Assembly (NCBI RefSeq): GCF_026230195.1
Contig: NZ_CP036501.1
Location: forward strand, 1,178,001 to 1,242,000
Origin: Candidatus Paraluminiphilus aquimaris
GTDB taxonomy: Bacteria; Pseudomonadota; Gammaproteobacteria; Pseudomonadales; Halieaceae
Direction of reading: 5' to 3'
DNA length: 64,000 nucleotides
Positions 48,384-58,677 of the stretch are shown one piece after another. Position 1 is the stretch's first letter. Each line of letters opens with the position of its first letter. Made by a program: the position numbers and the translations under genes. Under the pieces are notes generated by a model. It did not search any database. It was not told the origin of the DNA and saw nothing but the letters and a program-made list of their open reading frames with translations.

Positions 48384-49771
48384 TCTTCGAGCCCTAATTT
48401 TTTGAGACGATAGCGCAGGCTTCTAAAGCTAACCCCCAGCGCCTTAGCGGCCGCTGTTTTATTCCAGCGATATTCGGTCATGGCATTTTGCAGAATCATT
48501 CTCTCGATCGAATCCATATGGCCCTCAAGGTCACCGCCGACAGCCGCAAGCGTTGTGACGTCTTGCGTGACGGTTGCCTCCAGAGCAAAGTCCAGATCGT
48601 GGCTTTGCGGATGTTGCGAAGCAACGATGGTGCTTGAGGAGCCTATTATCTCGAGGTCGTCGATCTGGATAACCTCGCCCTCTGCTAGGGCTGCGGCTCG
48701 CGCTAATACGTTCTCAAGTTGGCGCACGTTTCCAGGAAAGTCTGCGTGGCTTAGATGCGATAGCGCAGAGGGTGAAAGCCGTTTTACTGGCTCAGCATTC
48801 TCCTCGGCTATTTTTTCGAGAAGGTACGACGTGAGATCTGGAATATCGTCTCGGCGCTCTTTGAGGGCGGGTACCGCAATGTCAATGACATTGATCCGAT
48901 AAAAAAGATCGTCTCTAAAGCGCCCGGCTGCTACCTCTTGATTTAGCTGTTTGTGGGTCGCACTGATGAGTCTTACGTCAATACCAATCTCGGTTTCGCT
49001 GCCCACCGGACGAACGGCTTTTTCTTGCAGGACGCGAAGAAGCTTTACTTGGGTGGCAAGAGGTAGGTCTGCCACCTCGTCAAGGAGCAGCGTGCCGCCC
49101 TCTGCCGCCTTAAAAAGCCCTTGTTTGTCGTGCATCGCACCTGTGAAAGATCCTTTTAAGTGACCAAAGAGCTCACTTTCAACCAACTCTGGCGGGATAG
49201 CACCGCAATTGACTGCGATAAAGGGACCGTCCTGACGAGAGCTCGATTGATGAATGAGTCGGGCAACAACTTCTTTACCTGCACCGGATTCGCCATGGAC
49301 ATGAATCGGAGCCTGACTCCGCGCAACTTTCGCGATTTTCCCTCTCAATCGCTCTGTTGCCGGCGAGGGCCCAATAAGGTCACGCACGTTGCGAGCGCCG
49401 TCCGTTCGCTTCAAATTGAGTGCGTGCCCAACCAATTCACGCAGTTTGTCCAGCGCTACCGGTTTCGAGACAAAATCAAAGGCGCCGAGTTTTAGTGCGT
49501 CGATGGCCGCTTCAACACTACCGTGAGCGGTAATCACCGCTACGGGAAGCTCTCTCTCCATTTGCTGCACATGCTCCACGAGCTGAAGGCCGTTGCCGTC
49601 GGGAAGTCGCATGTCGGTGAGGCATAGATCGGGCTCATGGTGCGCAAGCAGCTGCAGAGCCTCGGTGAGTGACTTTGCGCTCAACGTATTGAGGTTCATT
49701 CGCGCAAGCGCGATCTCCAGCAAGTGAAGAATATCGGGCTCATCATCGACTAAAAGTACTGTTTGATTCAC
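48380..49771 (-). CDS. pilR: PilR, NtrC-family response regulator
   Basis: A 463-residue sigma-54 activator. The receiver domain (1-120) has the phospho-acceptor in LCLTDMRLPDGNG. The AAA+ domain (140-380) has Walker A GESGAGKEVVAR and a GSFTGA loop, the form I recall for PilR. The C-terminal Fis-type helix-turn-helix carries NKTAAAKALGVSFRSLRYRL. It activates type IV pilin transcription. It overlaps pilS by 4 bases. Confidence 0.94.
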   Translation of the reverse strand: MNQTVLLVDDEPDILHLLEIALARMNLNTLSAKSLTEALQLLAHHEPDLCLTDMRLPDGNGLQLVEHVQQMERELPVAVITAHGSVEAAIDALKLGAFDFVSKPVALDKLRELVGHALNLKRTDGARNVRDLIGPSPATERLRGKIAKVARSQAPIHVHGESGAGKEVVARLIHQSSSRQDGPFIAVNCGAIPPELVESELFGHLKGSFTGAMHDKQGLFKAAEGGTLLLDEVADLPLATQVKLLRVLQEKAVRPVGSETEIGIDVRLISATHKQLNQEVAAGRFRDDLFYRINVIDIAVPALKERRDDIPDLTSYLLEKIAEENAEPVKRLSPSALSHLSHADFPGNVRQLENVLARAAALAEGEVIQIDDLEIIGSSSTIVASQHPQSHDLDFALEATVTQDVTTLAAVGGDLEGHMDSIERMILQNAMTEYRWNKTAAAKALGVSFRSLRYRLKKLGLED

Positions 49772-51372
49772 TGCGCATCCCTTGACTGCATTCGCAGGCT
49801 TAGCCGGAAGCTACTTCGGCCATCATGCGTACGACGATAACTAATTTCCGCGCCATTACTCTCGCAAAGCTCTTTGCATAAATAAAGACCCAACCCTGTT
49901 CCGTCAGGGCGCGTGGTGAAGAAGGGCTCGAACAAACGCGCCTGCGCACTATCGGGTACACCGTCACCGTTGTCGATAACATCGATAAAGCATAGGCGTT
50001 GCACGACACTTTGCCCGATATGCAAATCCACCGCACGCTGACCTGTTGCTGACGCGCTGTGTCGTAATCCGTTGTCGATGAGATTATCCAGTACGCGTTT
50101 CAGTTGACTCTTATCGATTGAGATTGGCCACGTACAACCGCCAGTGACTGTGAGAGACGCTTCTTCTGAACTTGCTTCTTTGAATTCGTGCACAACCCCC
50201 AGAATCCAGTCATTGACGTCAACTTGCGTTAGGTTTGGAGGAACGCGTCGTGATAGTTCGAGCACATTACTGACAGTGTCGTTCATGCGTTGGGTGTTGC
50301 GGACAACAATATTTGCCAGTTCGCGATCGCCATCACTCATGTTTTCGTTTTCTGCGAGTAACTGAACGGCATTGCTGACCGCGGCAAGCGGATTACGAAT
50401 TTCGTGCGCAATGCTGCCGGTAAGTCTGCCCAAGGAGTTCAGTTTGAGAGATTGGGCAAACTGAGTCATGGGTGTGTAATCGTCGATGAACAAAAGGGCG
50501 TCGCCCTCTCTACCACTCTCAAGTGTCGTGAAGCGCGGCAGTAGTGTCCGGTGCCCTCCGTCGGGTTTGAAAGGCGACGGCATTAATGTATCGCCATTGC
50601 GCCACTCGTCGAGCGCCATGGCCAGCTGCGAGTCCACCAATTTCGCGGGTCGCTCGCTATTTGATTCCAGCATGAGCAAGTCTTTTGCCGCAGAGTTGAC
50701 GGGCTTTAGGCTGTCTTTGGGTGTGACAAGCAAAATGCCAGTTTGCATATGTTCAACGATTTGATCATTAAACAATTTGAGGCGACGTGCTTGGCTGGAG
50801 GCCACCTCTGCACGTTGCGCGGCCTGCACTAAAGTGGCCGCGGCAAGCTGGCCCAACCATCCAACCAGAAAGACAAGGACGCCTCGGAGCCCCGCATACA
50901 AAAGACCCCCTGTTTCCGAGCCGCCGCGTGAAATGATAAACAGCGTATCGGCCAGCATGGCTAGGACCGTTAGCGCCGCAACGAGCGTTGCGAGCTGTCG
51001 ACTAACCAGTAACATGCTTGCCGCCGCAACGGTGACGAGATACAACGTGGTAAATCCGCTGGTGAGCGATGTGGTGGGGTCCGCAACGAGCGTTGTGGCT
51101 AACACGTCGATCATCATTACGCCGAAAATGCCGCTTTCAGTCGTAAACTTTGAGGGTGAACCCAACAGCGCGATAATGAGGCTGCTGATAATGAAAATGC
51201 TGGCGCCGATCATCTGGAGTGCACTATCGTCCGATAACAGTCCAGATCCTGTGTCAGCGAGAGTAAGTGCGAATAAAACCGATCCGATTACTAGCCGGTA
51301 AACGTTGTAAACAGCGAAGACCTGAGTGCGGTCGATGGTATTTTTGTCGCCCAGAGATGTGCCGTCAGACAT
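49768..51372 (-). CDS. pilS: PilS, sensor histidine kinase
   Basis: A 534-residue membrane kinase. About six hydrophobic helices fill residues 25-180, followed by a PAS-like region (200-310). A HisKA domain holds the phosphorylated His in GSIAHEIRNPLAAVSN. The ATPase domain has IDNGDGVPDSA and the GLGLYLCKE glycine loop. In Pseudomonas, PilS senses pilin in the membrane and controls PilR. It is upstream of pilR in the same operon and divergent from nadE. Confidence 0.93.
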   Translation of the reverse strand: MSDGTSLGDKNTIDRTQVFAVYNVYRLVIGSVLFALTLADTGSGLLSDDSALQMIGASIFIISSLIIALLGSPSKFTTESGIFGVMMIDVLATTLVADPTTSLTSGFTTLYLVTVAAASMLLVSRQLATLVAALTVLAMLADTLFIISRGGSETGGLLYAGLRGVLVFLVGWLGQLAAATLVQAAQRAEVASSQARRLKLFNDQIVEHMQTGILLVTPKDSLKPVNSAAKDLLMLESNSERPAKLVDSQLAMALDEWRNGDTLMPSPFKPDGGHRTLLPRFTTLESGREGDALLFIDDYTPMTQFAQSLKLNSLGRLTGSIAHEIRNPLAAVSNAVQLLAENENMSDGDRELANIVVRNTQRMNDTVSNVLELSRRVPPNLTQVDVNDWILGVVHEFKEASSEEASLTVTGGCTWPISIDKSQLKRVLDNLIDNGLRHSASATGQRAVDLHIGQSVVQRLCFIDVIDNGDGVPDSAQARLFEPFFTTRPDGTGLGLYLCKELCESNGAEISYRRTHDGRSSFRLSLRMQSRDAQ

Positions 51373-51474
51373 CGTTAGATCGTTTGCTTTATCATTGTTC
51401 CTGCACTATAGCAGTGCGCACGATGGCAGTAACAGTACCGCGAGTAATCAACTCGTGATGAGGAGAAACAGCGC

Positions 51475-53094
51475 ATGAAAGTTGTCATGGGACAGCTCAA
51501 TACTTGGGTAGGAGACCTGCAGGGCAATACTGACAAGGTGATTAAGACCGCTTTGGCAGTAGAGCAGCAGGAAGAGCCCATCATGCTCGTTTTTCCAGAG
51601 CTCACGCTAACGGGTTATCCGCCCGAAGACTTATTGATGCGAGAGAGCCTGCATGACCAGATCGAGGTCGCCTTGCAACGCTTAGCATCTGAGCTGCCCC
51701 CTGAGCTCTACGTGGTCGTCGGGTATCCGCGTCGCGCGGGCGAGCAGTTGTTTAATGCGGCGGGGGTTATCCACGGCGGTGACCTTGTTGGTGAGTACTT
51801 CAAGCAGCGTCTCCCAAATTATCAAGTCTTCGACGAGAAGCGGTATTTTGCTGAAGGCGTAAGAGCCTGTGTCGTGGATGTGGCAGGTATCAAAGTTGGC
51901 ATCACCATTTGCGAGGATATTTGGCACAAGGAGCCGGCGGATGCGGCTGCAAACTTAGGTGCTGAGTTTCTAATCAACCTAAACGCAAGTCCGTTTCACC
52001 GGGGTAAGCACAAGGAGCGTTGGCAGGTACTCGCTCAACGCGCCACGGAGCAGAATATTCCAATGGTGTACGTCAACCAGGTAGGCGGACAAGACGAGCT
52101 GGTATTTGACGGTGGATCTTTTGCGGTTAATGCCAACGGCGAGCTTGCGATGGTGGCGCCCGATTTCGAGGAGGGGACATATGAACTGTCTGTTTCGCGA
52201 ACTGTCCGTGGTGTCGAAATCGACCAGGGCGTAGCGGCCTCCGCACTGTCAGACACAGCCGCTGTGTGGCAGGCATTGGTCCTAGGTGTTCGTGATTATG
52301 TTGAAAAAAATGGCTTTCCAGGCGTTGTTCTGGGGCTCTCAGGTGGCATTGACTCAGCGGTGACCCTCGCGGTGGCGGTAGATGCGCTGGGTGCTGATCG
52401 CGTGCAAGCTGTGATGATGCCCTTTAAGTACACGGCAGATATGAGCGTCGAAGATGCGGGTGAGCAAGCCGCGACGATGGGGGTTGAGTACGATGTTATC
52501 TCGATCGAGCGTATCTACGAGATGTTCATGTCGGGGTTATCAGAGCAGTTCGAGGGCACGAAGGCCGATACAACTGAGGAGAATCTTCAGGCGCGTTGTC
52601 GGGGTGTGCTCCTGATGTCGATTTCAAACAAAAAGCATCGTCTTGTGCTCACCACGGGTAACAAGAGCGAGTTGGCGGTGGGCTATTCCACATTGTACGG
52701 TGATATGGCCGGTGGCTTTGATGCCCTGAAAGACTGTCCAAAGATGCTTGTGTACGCGTTGGCGCGTTACCGCAACACACTGAGTTATTGCATCCCCCAA
52801 CGAGTGATTGATCGACCACCTTCAGCTGAGCTGGCGCCGGATCAGACGGATCAAGACAATCTTCCACCCTATGACGAACTCGATGAAATTATTGAGCGCT
52901 ACGTGGAAGGTGACGAGAGCGTTGAGCAAATTGTTGCGGCCGGCTTTGCTGAGTCCGATGTCAGGCGTGTGGTGAGATTAATCGATCTAAACGAGTACAA
53001 ACGGCGACAAGCGCCTGTTGGAGTCCGCATCACAACTCGCGGCTTTGGACGAGATCGGCGCTATCCCATTTCGTGGGCGTGGCGCAAGAGCTAG
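51475..53094 (+). CDS. nadE: Glutamine-dependent NAD synthetase
   Basis: A two-domain enzyme of 539 residues. The N-terminal glutaminase (nitrilase-like) domain has FPELTLTGYPPEDLL, GITICEDIWHKEP and NLNASPFHRGK, giving the Glu-Lys-Cys triad. The C-terminal ammonia ligase domain has the ATP loop GLSGGIDSAVTLAVA near residue 285 and TTGNKSELAVGYSTLYGD. It converts nicotinate adenine dinucleotide to NAD. The ATG follows GAGGAGAAACAGC. It is convergent with bamD. Confidence 0.96.
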   Translation: MKVVMGQLNTWVGDLQGNTDKVIKTALAVEQQEEPIMLVFPELTLTGYPPEDLLMRESLHDQIEVALQRLASELPPELYVVVGYPRRAGEQLFNAAGVIHGGDLVGEYFKQRLPNYQVFDEKRYFAEGVRACVVDVAGIKVGITICEDIWHKEPADAAANLGAEFLINLNASPFHRGKHKERWQVLAQRATEQNIPMVYVNQVGGQDELVFDGGSFAVNANGELAMVAPDFEEGTYELSVSRTVRGVEIDQGVAASALSDTAAVWQALVLGVRDYVEKNGFPGVVLGLSGGIDSAVTLAVAVDALGADRVQAVMMPFKYTADMSVEDAGEQAATMGVEYDVISIERIYEMFMSGLSEQFEGTKADTTEENLQARCRGVLLMSISNKKHRLVLTTGNKSELAVGYSTLYGDMAGGFDALKDCPKMLVYALARYRNTLSYCIPQRVIDRPPSAELAPDQTDQDNLPPYDELDEIIERYVEGDESVEQIVAAGFAESDVRRVVRLIDLNEYKRRQAPVGVRITTRGFGRDRRYPISWAWRKS

Positions 53095-53143
53095 CATGAC
53101 GGCAGAGACGGGGAAGGCATAGTGCCCGCCGCGCTGATGTTGC

Positions 53144-54067
53144 CTAAGACTCGAAGCCCGGTCGGTAATCGAATTGTGGTGCCTTCGGCGGATCGAGTAG
53201 GCCAAATGTTGCTTCGTTGAGCCAAGATCGCTCGAAGCCCTCGATGTCATACCCGCCTTTAAAGTTGCACTCTGCATCCATGTTGGGGTGCTCTGGGTAG
53301 TTAGCACAGAGGACGCGGACTGAATCTTTAGCAAGCTCGCTCATTTCCAGCAGAATATAGGCTTGGGCCATAACGGCCAGGCCATCTGCAACGGCCGTTG
53401 TCTCCTGCATATTCTCAACAACGTTCTGGCCTCGCTTGAGGGCGGCCATGTACGCGCCACGCTTGAAATAATAGTTCGCCACATGAATTTCGTGGCGCGC
53501 GAGCATGTTACGGATATAAACCATCCGCGCCCGCGCGTCCTGTGCATAGCGACTGTTGGGATATCGAGTCAGTAGCTGGGTGAATTCGTCAAAAGCTTCA
53601 CGGACGCCACTGACATCACGTTTTGAATCGTCGCTAGGAATGAGCGAGGAAAAGAAGTTCTCGTTCATGTCGTAGGCTGAGACGCCTTTCATGTAATACG
53701 CGTAGTCTACGCTTGGGTGTTGAGGGTGAAGACGGATAAAGCGGTCGGCTGCCTCGATGGCGGCTTCACTCTGGTAGGCGCCATGATGGGCATAAATCAG
53801 CTCGAGCTGCGCTTGTTCTGCATACTTGCCAAACGGGTATCGACTTTCCAGCTGCTGTAATGCGCTAATCGCCAGGTCAAAATTCGACGTGTCCAAGAAT
53901 CGTTGGGCACGGCGATACATTTGTTGCTCACCGGAGTTGAGATCAACTTCCAGTTCGTCGTCACTCTCAAATAGCGCACAACCCGATAACCCAAAACTCA
54001 ATATGAGTAGGGTAATGAGCCATTTGCCCCCAAAATTTACAGGCTTAGTCACTGCTGTTGCTTCCAT
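53144..54067 (-). CDS. bamD: Outer-membrane assembly lipoprotein BamD
   Basis: A 307-residue protein with a lipoprotein signal ending LSFGLSGC (cysteine near residue 30) and five TPR motifs (about 45-250). The segment SRYPFGKYAEQAQLELIYA and the RYPNSRYAQDARARM repeat are typical of BamD/ComL. It is an essential member of the BAM complex that inserts beta-barrel proteins. At 307 residues it is longer than E. coli BamD (245), with an extended C terminus. It is divergent from rluD, a common arrangement. Confidence 0.94.
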   Translation of the reverse strand: MEATAVTKPVNFGGKWLITLLILSFGLSGCALFESDDELEVDLNSGEQQMYRRAQRFLDTSNFDLAISALQQLESRYPFGKYAEQAQLELIYAHHGAYQSEAAIEAADRFIRLHPQHPSVDYAYYMKGVSAYDMNENFFSSLIPSDDSKRDVSGVREAFDEFTQLLTRYPNSRYAQDARARMVYIRNMLARHEIHVANYYFKRGAYMAALKRGQNVVENMQETTAVADGLAVMAQAYILLEMSELAKDSVRVLCANYPEHPNMDAECNFKGGYDIEGFERSWLNEATFGLLDPPKAPQFDYRPGFES

Positions 54068-54143
54068 CTGATAGCATCACACCTTCACATTCTAACCCGC
54101 GGTTCCGCTTTGATCACAGCTCTCATTTCATTTGGTAGAAAAG

Positions 54144-55115
54144 ATGTCGACGATTGATCCCAACAGCAACATCTTGACTGCCCAGGTGCCTATCCAGCAG
54201 CACGGCATGCGATTGGACCAAGCTGCTGTCGAATTGTTCCCGGACTATTCTCGAAATCGTCTCGCCACCTGGATAAAGGAGGGTCGATTAACGCTGGACG
54301 GAAAGCAGGTTAAGCCGAGGGAGAAGGCTCTCGCAGGCGCTTTGCTTCGACTCGAGGTGGATGACGAACCCGCTGTCGATTGGCAGCCGCAGGAGATGCC
54401 ACTCGACGTGTTGTATGAGGACGAGCATATCCTCGTCATTAATAAACCGATGGGTGTGGTGGTACATCCGGCCGCCGGTCATGCCGACGGCACGCTGGTG
54501 AATGCGCTGCTTGCTTATGCACCCGAACTCGACGCTCTGCCACGCGGCGGTATTGTCCATCGCCTAGATAAAGAAACCTCGGGCATCATGTTTGTTGCGC
54601 GATCGCCGCTGGCGCACAAATCTTTGGTGGCTCAGTTATCCGAGAGGTCAGTATCACGAACGTATTGCGCGGTTTGTACGGGTGCGCTCACCGGCGGAGG
54701 TAAAATCGATGCCCCGATCGATCGACACCCGAGTGCTCGAACTAAAATGGCCGTGGTGGCCGATGGTAAGCCGGCTGTAACGCATTACCGCATCGCACAT
54801 CGCTTCAAGCATTACACGCAGCTGCAGGTGAATTTGGAAACGGGACGAACTCACCAGATTCGCGTGCACATGGCGCATCGAAAATGGCCGCTGATAGGCG
54901 ATCCGGTATACGGCGGTCGGCAGCGGGTTCCGGCCGGAGCATCCGAGCTACTGATTACGACATTGCGTAATTTCCCAAGACAGGCGCTCCACGCGCAGGC
55001 GTTGGAGTTTGAGCATCCGGCGACGGGCGATTGGATGGAGTTCGAGACCGATCTCCCGGACGATCTGATGAATCTCCTTGAGGTATTGGACAGCGAGGAT
55101 CGCTTTGGCAGCTGA
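54144..55115 (+). CDS. rluD: 23S rRNA pseudouridine synthase RluD
   Basis: RluD makes pseudouridines 1911, 1915 and 1917 in helix 69 of 23S rRNA. An S4 RNA-binding domain is at about 15-75. The catalytic aspartate is in GGIVHRLDKETSGIMFVA near residue 142. TGRTHQIRVHMAH and PLIGDPVYGGRQR are strongly conserved. The ATG at 54144 gives 323 residues; a TTG at 54132 would add four. pgeF overlaps its end by 11 bases. Confidence 0.94.
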   Translation: MSTIDPNSNILTAQVPIQQHGMRLDQAAVELFPDYSRNRLATWIKEGRLTLDGKQVKPREKALAGALLRLEVDDEPAVDWQPQEMPLDVLYEDEHILVINKPMGVVVHPAAGHADGTLVNALLAYAPELDALPRGGIVHRLDKETSGIMFVARSPLAHKSLVAQLSERSVSRTYCAVCTGALTGGGKIDAPIDRHPSARTKMAVVADGKPAVTHYRIAHRFKHYTQLQVNLETGRTHQIRVHMAHRKWPLIGDPVYGGRQRVPAGASELLITTLRNFPRQALHAQALEFEHPATGDWMEFETDLPDDLMNLLEVLDSEDRFGS

Positions 55116-55860
55116 CCAAAAGGTATCGACATGGCTTGAGCCCGATCTTGGCGTGCCTGGTGTGCGCGTGGTAAGTACCCGTCGCCAAGGAGGGGTAAGT
55201 ACCGGCCGCTATGCCGGACTTAATTTGGGCGATCATGTTGGTGACGACATAGAATGTGTCGAGAGTAATAGGGCTCTGCTTGATGCCTATCTGCCTCCTG
55301 AGCGCGCCGTAACCTGGCTAGCGCAGGTCCACGGCACTCGAGTTCTCTATGCACCGACCGATTATGTTCAAGGTGTACAGGCCGACGCCATCTGGACTGA
55401 TACGGAAACCTTTGCCTGCACCATCATGACAGCTGACTGCTTGCCAATCGTGCTTGCTGACCGCAAAGGGCGCTGTATTGCGGCGATACACGGAGGCTGG
55501 CGTGGTCTAGCGAATCATATTCTTCGCCAAACAGTCGAAGCGTTGCCAGTGCCTGCGAGTGAATTGATTGCCTGGCTAGGACCTGCCATTGGACCAACTG
55601 CGTTTGAGGTCGGCGGTGATGTATTGGCAGCATTTTATCTTGCTGAGACCGACGCCGCGGTCAGCCGCATTTCAGGGGTCGATGATAAATACCTTTTAGA
55701 TCTCAACATGATAGCGAGGCGTCAGCTTTTATCGCTGGGACTCGATGCTCAGCACGTCACCGGTGGAGACATCTGTACATTTTCGGATTCGAGTGATTTC
55801 TATTCGTATCGCCGCGATGGCGTCACAGGTCGGATGGCAACCGTTATTTATTTTGACTAG
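55105..55860 (+). CDS. pgeF: PgeF/YfiH-type multicopper-fold purine nucleoside enzyme
   Basis: A 251-residue laccase-domain (DUF152) protein. The metal-site motifs LAQVHGTRV, MTADCLPIVLADR and AAIHGGWRGLAN are all present. Members remove misincorporated L-Ser from muropeptide precursors in E. coli and cleave purine nucleosides in some bacteria. I choose TTG 55105, which has AGGA 5 bases upstream, overlaps rluD, and leads directly into the conserved domain. The rluD-pgeF-clpB order is the same as in E. coli. Confidence 0.88.
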   Translation: MAADQKVSTWLEPDLGVPGVRVVSTRRQGGVSTGRYAGLNLGDHVGDDIECVESNRALLDAYLPPERAVTWLAQVHGTRVLYAPTDYVQGVQADAIWTDTETFACTIMTADCLPIVLADRKGRCIAAIHGGWRGLANHILRQTVEALPVPASELIAWLGPAIGPTAFEVGGDVLAAFYLAETDAAVSRISGVDDKYLLDLNMIARRQLLSLGLDAQHVTGGDICTFSDSSDFYSYRRDGVTGRMATVIYFD

Positions 55861-55889
55861 TGCGCTCGCTTCTCGGCAAACCGCAAGGT

Positions 55890-55918
55890 CTTGAAAAATA
55901 ACCTTACAAATCCCATGT
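55890..55918 (+). promoter_or_regulatory. Sigma-32 promoter of clpB
   Basis: CTTGAAA (55890-55896), a 14-base spacer, and TCCCATGT (55911-55918) match the RpoH elements with one mismatch in the -10. Expected transcript start is near 55925. Confidence 0.85.
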
Positions 55919-55940
55919 CTATTGCTAAGAAGGAACAAAG

Positions 55941-55961
55941 GCACCGAAGCGGTGCTTTTTT
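55941..55961 (+). terminator. Terminator-like hairpin in the clpB leader
   Basis: GCACCG-AAGC-GGTGC stem (the arms GCACCG and CGGTGC pair around AAG) followed by six T residues. It lies after the pgeF stop but also downstream of the sigma-32 promoter and 32 bases before the clpB ATG. It may end pgeF transcripts, attenuate clpB, or both. Confidence 0.75.
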
Positions 55962-55992
55962 GAGCTCAATAAGAGCTTGTTAGGAGACAGAC

Positions 55993-58614
55993 ATGCGAAT
56001 GGATAAACTGACGAATCCGCTGCAGCAGGCGCTCGGTGACGCGCAGTCACTGGCCGTCGGCCGCGATCATTCGATGATCGAGCCGGCGCACCTATTAAGT
56101 GCATTGATTAACCAGTCAGGCAGCGCAATATTGCCGTTGCTGCAAAAAGCCGGTGCAAATATTTCAGTGCTGCACGCAGGCGTAGACAAAGCGCTGTCAA
56201 AGGTGGCAAAGCTTGCCGATAGCACCGGTGATGTTCAGGGCTCACAGGCTTTGGGACGGTTACTTAATCGAGCGGATAAGCTGTCACAGGAGCGCGGAGA
56301 TGCCTACATTTCCAGTGATGTCGTCTTACTGGCAATGGCCGAGAAAAACTCTGCGCTCTCTGCCCTAATCAGGGATGCTGGTCTGACCGAGGCCTCGCTT
56401 AAAAAAGCGATCGATGACGTTCGCGGGGGTGAGGCCGTCCAATCAGCCGATGCCGAGGAGCAGCGTCAAGCTCTGGAGAAATACACGGTTGATCTAACAG
56501 CGCGCGCCGAAGCCGGAGAGCTCGACCCCGTTATTGGGCGCGATGACGAGATTCGTCGAACGATTCAAGTACTTCAGCGACGAACAAAAAATAATCCGGT
56601 TTTAATCGGTGAGCCTGGCGTTGGGAAGACAGCGATTATCGAGGGACTGGCGCAGCGCGTAGTAAATGGTGAGGTGCCCGAAGGGCTCAAAGGTAAGCGG
56701 ATCTTGGCCTTGGATCTCGGGTCGCTTCTCGCCGGTGCCAAATTCCGCGGTGATTTTGAGGAGCGCTTGAAAGCGGTGCTCAATGAGCTTAGTAAGGAAG
56801 ACGGACGTGTGATTCTGTTCGTCGATGAGCTCCACACCATGGTGGGGGCGGGTAAGTCTGAAGGTTCTATGGATGCGGGGAACATGCTCAAGCCTGCCCT
56901 TGCTCGGGGCGAATTGCACTGCGTGGGCGCGACGACGCTTGATGAGTATCGGCAATACGTTGAAAAGGACGCCGCGCTTGAGCGCCGGTTCCAGCGCGTA
57001 CTGGTAGATGAGCCCAACGAGGAAGATACGATTGCGATTCTTCGCGGCTTGAAGGAGCGCTACGAAGTGCACCACAGCGTCGCCATTACTGACAGCGCGA
57101 TTATTGCAGCGGCGCGCTTGAGCCAGCGTTACATCACCGATCGGCAGCTCCCAGATAAAGCGATTGACCTGATTGACGAGGCGGCGAGTCGAATAAGAAT
57201 GGAAATCGACTCCAAGCCCGAGTCAATGGACAAGTTAGAACGACGTCTTATTCAGCTCAAAATTGAGCGTGAGGCGGTAAAAAAAGACACTACAGAGGCA
57301 GCGACTAAACAAGTTGAGCTGCTGGATGAGCAGATAGACCTTGTACAACGCGAATTTGCCGACCTCGAAGAAGTATGGACGGCGGAGAAGGCCGTGGTCC
57401 AAGGGTCCGCTCAGATCAAGAGCGATATTGAGCAGGCGAAACAAGAGCTCGAAGCGGCGCACCGTAACGGCGACTTGGCACGTATGTCAGAGATTCAATA
57501 CGGTGTGATTCCTGAGCTTGAGAAGCGATTAGAGGCCGCCGAGGGCGCTGATATGCCAGAGCCTACCCTGTTGAAGTCGCGGGTAACCGAAGATGAGGTG
57601 GCCGGTGTCGTCTCGCGTTGGACGGGCATTCCCGTATCGAAAATGCTGGAGGGGGACCGCAGTCGTCTGCTTCGTATGGAGGCATCGCTCAAGGAGAGAG
57701 TGGTGGGTCAGGATGAGGCAGTAACGGTTGTTGCAAACGCGGTAAGGCGCTCGCGAGCCGGGCTCTCTGATCCCAAGCGCCCCAACGGTTCTTTTTTGTT
57801 CTTAGGGCCGACAGGGGTTGGAAAAACCGAGCTTTGCAAGGCACTTGCGGAGTTCTTGTTTGATTCTGAGCAATCCATGGTGCGTATCGATATGTCGGAG
57901 TTCATGGAAAAACACTCAGTCGCTCGTTTGATTGGCGCGCCTCCGGGGTACGTCGGTTATGAAGAGGGAGGGTACCTTACCGAGGCCGTGCGCCGTCGAC
58001 CCTACTCGGTGCTGCTGCTGGACGAAATTGAAAAGGCGCATCCTGATGTGTTCAATATTTTATTGCAGGTATTAGACGATGGGCGTCTCACAGATGGTCA
58101 GGGCCGCACGGTGGATTTTCGCAACACGGTCATTGTCATGACCTCAAATTTAGGCTCCGACATTATTCAAGATATGGCGGACGATGATTACGACGAAATG
58201 AAGCGTGAGGTCATGGGTGCGGTAGCAGAGAATTTCCGTCCCGAGTTCATTAACCGTATTGACGAGTCTGTGGTCTTCCATCCGTTGGGCGCAGACAACA
58301 TACGCGCAATTGCCAAGATACAACTTGCAGGGCTTGCTGAGCGACTTGAGGAACGCGAGCTGACACTCGAAATTTCGGATGCGGTATTCGAGCAGCTGTC
58401 TCGCGTTGGGTTCGATCCGGTGTTTGGTGCGCGGCCCTTGAAGCGCGCTATTCAACAATTGGTTGAAAATCCATTGGCTCAGGCGATTCTCGAAGGGCAA
58501 TTCAACCCTGGTGACAGAGTTTACGCGGCGCTCGATGGGTCATCGCTTAAGTTCGCTCGCGAGGCAGTACGCGATCGAGCACCCGAAGCGCCGGCAACAA
58601 AGAGTTTGCATTAA
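55993..58614 (+). CDS. clpB: ClpB disaggregase
   Basis: An 873-residue Hsp100 ATPase that resolubilises aggregated protein with DnaK. The N domain (1-150) is followed by AAA-1 with Walker [10 protein letters not shown] near 205. A coiled-coil middle domain lies at about 400-520 (the [12 protein letters not shown] stretch), followed by AAA-2 with GPTGVGKTE near 605. The middle domain distinguishes it from ClpA. The ATG at 55993 follows TTAGGAGACAGAC; an in-frame ATG at 55999 is also possible. A sigma-32 promoter precedes it and a terminator follows. Confidence 0.98.
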   Translation: MRMDKLTNPLQQALGDAQSLAVGRDHSMIEPAHLLSALINQSGSAILPLLQKAGANISVLHAGVDKALSKVAKLADSTGDVQGSQALGRLLNRADKLSQERGDAYISSDVVLLAMAEKNSALSALIRDAGLTEASLKKAIDDVRGGEAVQSADAEEQRQALEKYTVDLTARAEAGELDPVIGRDDEIRRTIQVLQRRTKNNPVLIGEPGVGKTAIIEGLAQRVVNGEVPEGLKGKRILALDLGSLLAGAKFRGDFEERLKAVLNELSKEDGRVILFVDELHTMVGAGKSEGSMDAGNMLKPALARGELHCVGATTLDEYRQYVEKDAALERRFQRVLVDEPNEEDTIAILRGLKERYEVHHSVAITDSAIIAAARLSQRYITDRQLPDKAIDLIDEAASRIRMEIDSKPESMDKLERRLIQLKIEREAVKKDTTEAATKQVELLDEQIDLVQREFADLEEVWTAEKAVVQGSAQIKSDIEQAKQELEAAHRNGDLARMSEIQYGVIPELEKRLEAAEGADMPEPTLLKSRVTEDEVAGVVSRWTGIPVSKMLEGDRSRLLRMEASLKERVVGQDEAVTVVANAVRRSRAGLSDPKRPNGSFLFLGPTGVGKTELCKALAEFLFDSEQSMVRIDMSEFMEKHSVARLIGAPPGYVGYEEGGYLTEAVRRRPYSVLLLDEIEKAHPDVFNILLQVLDDGRLTDGQGRTVDFRNTVIVMTSNLGSDIIQDMADDDYDEMKREVMGAVAENFRPEFINRIDESVVFHPLGADNIRAIAKIQLAGLAERLEERELTLEISDAVFEQLSRVGFDPVFGARPLKRAIQQLVENPLAQAILEGQFNPGDRVYAALDGSSLKFAREAVRDRAPEAPATKSLH

Positions 58615-58635
58615 CTCAAAGGGACGTCCGCCCCC

Positions 58636-58659
58636 AGGCCTGTTGTGACAGGCCTTTTT
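58636..58659 (+). terminator. Intrinsic terminator of clpB
   Basis: AGGCCTGT-TGTG-ACAGGCCT perfect 8-bp stem with a T run, 21 bases after the clpB stop. Confidence 0.93.
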
Positions 58660-58677
58660 ATAGGGGCTCTCCTTGCG

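Noticed and set aside
49060-49180. GSFTGA in place of GAFTGA in PilR
   Set aside because: This variant, as I recall, is the normal form in PilR proteins and not a defect.
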